Positions 62,904-64,000 of a stretch of 64,000 bases of DNA are shown piece by piece. Where the stretch lies: positions 62,001 to 126,000 of the forward strand of contig JAEUHZ010000032.1 in assembly GCA_016795205.1 (NCBI GenBank), written 5' to 3'. Positions within the stretch are counted from its first letter, which is position 1; each line of letters starts with the position of its first letter. Below the pieces are notes generated by a model that was not told the origin of the DNA, searched no databases, and was given only the letters and a program-made list of their open reading frames with translations. This stretch comes from Planctomycetota bacterium. Lineage in GTDB: Bacteria; Planctomycetota; UBA1135; GCA-002686595. Position numbers and translations under genes: made by a program.

Positions 62904-64000
62904 TCAGTTGGGCTTCGCCGCGTCGGCGGGCGCGTTCGCGGAGCCGGCCGCCGGCTTCTTCTTGTTCGTGACCTTCACCGCGCCGAACGCGTTCTCGTAG
63001 CGGTAGTAGACCTGGAGCGTCAGCACGTTGATCGCGGTCGTGTAGAGCGGGCCGCCGTGGTCGAACGACCAGCGGTCCAGGTCCATCCAGCCGCCGTTCG
63101 TGCAACTGCGCTCCTTCTTGTCCTGGAGCGGCAGCAGCGCGTCGACCATGGCCTTGTTCCACGGGCCCCAGTGGCGGTTCGTCTTCTTGGGAGCGTCGGG
63201 ACCGTCGAGCTGGTTCAGCGCCAGCGAGGCGTAGTACCAGTAGTAGTAGTCCAGCGAGAGCTTGTCCTTCGAGATCGTCGGCAGGTCCTTGATGATCTGG
63301 TCCGCCGCGACGCGCAGGAAGGGGTCGTCCGGGTCGTGCTCCGAGAAGATCCGGATGCACATGCCGAGCGCGGACATCACCGCCGGGTGGTACGTGAAGT
63401 GGTCGTGCGGACCCGTGACCTTGGCGCCGGCGCCCTTGGCGTCCAGGTAGCCGACGAGCCCGGTCGGCTTCCCGTCGCCGCCGAGCTGCGTGACGAAGCG
63501 GGCGAAGGCCATGCCGCCCTTCATGTTGTCGTCGTTCACGTCGAGCCCGGAGAGCTGACCCGACTTGAGCGCCATGATCGCCCAACCGGTCACCGACGTG
63601 TCCGAGTCGTAGAGCTCCTTGAGCAGCTCAGTGTCCTGGCTGCCCGCGCCGCGGTGGAACTGCTCGATCTCCTGGCGCGAGGCATAGCGCCAGCCCCACA
63701 GGCCCGTGCCCTGCGGGCTGGGTCGCTGGGCCGCCTGGAGGAAGTTCAGCGCCTTCTGCGCGGGGTCGCGCCAGAAGCGCGCCTGGGTCAGGCCGAAGGC
63801 CTCCGTGACCGCCATGGTCGCGAGGGCCTCGTTGTACATGAAGACCCGCTCCTTGCTGAACGAGCCGTCGGGGTTCTGGCCCTTGACCAGCCACTGCAGG
63901 CCCTTCTTGACGATGTCGCCGATCTTGTAGCGCTTGCCCATCGACGTATCGACGAGGTCCTGCTTCGACTCGTGGCTGAAGCCGGCGCCGAGGAAGCACA
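62904..64000 (-). CDS. Prenyltransferase/squalene-oxidase repeat protein, C-terminal part
   Basis: Runs off the right edge in an open frame; the ATG at 63941 is internal, since the sequence before it (FLGAGFSHESK) belongs to the same family pattern. The alpha-alpha repeats GLQWLVKGQNPDGSFS, ALNFLQAAQRPSPQGTGLWGW, DTSVTGWAIMALKSGQLSGLDV and YTTAINVLTLQVYYRYENAF are the QW-like repeats of terpene cyclase/prenyltransferase folds. In planctomycetes such proteins are frequent and usually not real cyclases, as the DxDD motif is missing here. First visible gene of the locus, 88 bp before the 947-aa TPR gene. The C-terminal tail is Lys/Ala-rich. Confidence 0.85.
   Translation of the reverse strand, partial: CFLGAGFSHESKQDLVDTSMGKRYKIGDIVKKGLQWLVKGQNPDGSFSKERVFMYNEALATMAVTEAFGLTQARFWRDPAQKALNFLQAAQRPSPQGTGLWGWRYASRQEIEQFHRGAGSQDTELLKELYDSDTSVTGWAIMALKSGQLSGLDVNDDNMKGGMAFARFVTQLGGDGKPTGLVGYLDAKGAGAKVTGPHDHFTYHPAVMSALGMCIRIFSEHDPDDPFLRVAADQIIKDLPTISKDKLSLDYYYWYYASLALNQLDGPDAPKKTNRHWGPWNKAMVDALLPLQDKKERSCTNGGWMDLDRWSFDHGGPLYTTAINVLTLQVYYRYENAFGAVKVTNKKKPAAGSANAPADAAKPN

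Overview
The window is very GC-rich, densely coded chromosomal DNA from a Gram-negative-type bacterium. My best placement is Planctomycetota. The grounds are an FG-GAP protein (38390-40060) with a C-terminal module I associate with planctomycete secreted proteins, an ExbB/ExbD locus with giant TPR proteins and a prenyltransferase-repeat protein (56819-64000), a very short lysine-rich H1-like protein beside HU, and LPS-related genes (kdsB, a LAB_N/ArnC-like/ArnT-like trio). Placement is inference. No phage, IS element or CRISPR array is visible.

Layout. 1-2193: glycine cleavage operon gcvT-gcvH-gcvP (minus strand; gcvP cut by the left edge) behind a single-aptamer glycine riboswitch and a promoter. 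2242-7506: two exported proteins, one propeller-like and one lipoprotein of Ig-like repeats. 7691-12493: a five-gene operon with a membrane TPR protein, three roadblock-domain proteins and an MglA-type Ras-like GTPase carrying a long His/Gln/Pro/Met-rich linker and a C-terminal membrane anchor. It ends at a canonical terminator. 12903-13323: H1-like protein and HU. 13448-18258: metG, then LAB_N and GT2 genes divergent from an ArnT-like transferase. 18266-24212: EI24-type membrane protein, glutaryl-CoA dehydrogenase, MBL hydrolase, rRNA-type methyltransferase, AlgX-like protein. 24170-30109: lipoprotein-kdsB-pyrG-DUF1844 chain (KdsB consumes the CTP that PyrG makes) behind a large GT-C-like membrane protein. 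30413-36365: LysM protein, sigma-54 response regulator, anmK, and an exported HEAT-repeat protein with an embedded receiver-like domain. 36834-38231: tRNA-Thr(CGT), BtpA family, MoaB. 38390-43107: FG-GAP protein, nuclease, and an EI-like PEP phosphotransferase with altered active-site residues. 43475-50498: a stand-alone HisC-type small domain, M28 peptidase, methyltransferase, MauE/thioredoxin membrane protein, SGNH-like and DUF6919-like proteins, EamA and DedA transporters. 50622-52814: membrane pyrophosphatase. 53677-64000: membrane proteins of unknown function and the ExbB/ExbD energy-transduction locus.

Two features cut across the window. Many first genes of transcription units have a TAnnnT box ending only 5-10 nt before the start codon and no Shine-Dalgarno, which suggests frequent leaderless transcription. 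Several convergent gene pairs are separated by long, perfect, GC-rich hairpins lacking a T tract.

The best candidate for an undescribed system is the 7691-12493 operon. It looks like a membrane-tethered small-GTPase/roadblock module, comparable to MglA/MglB polarity switches but with extra roadblock subunits and a tail-anchored GTPase.
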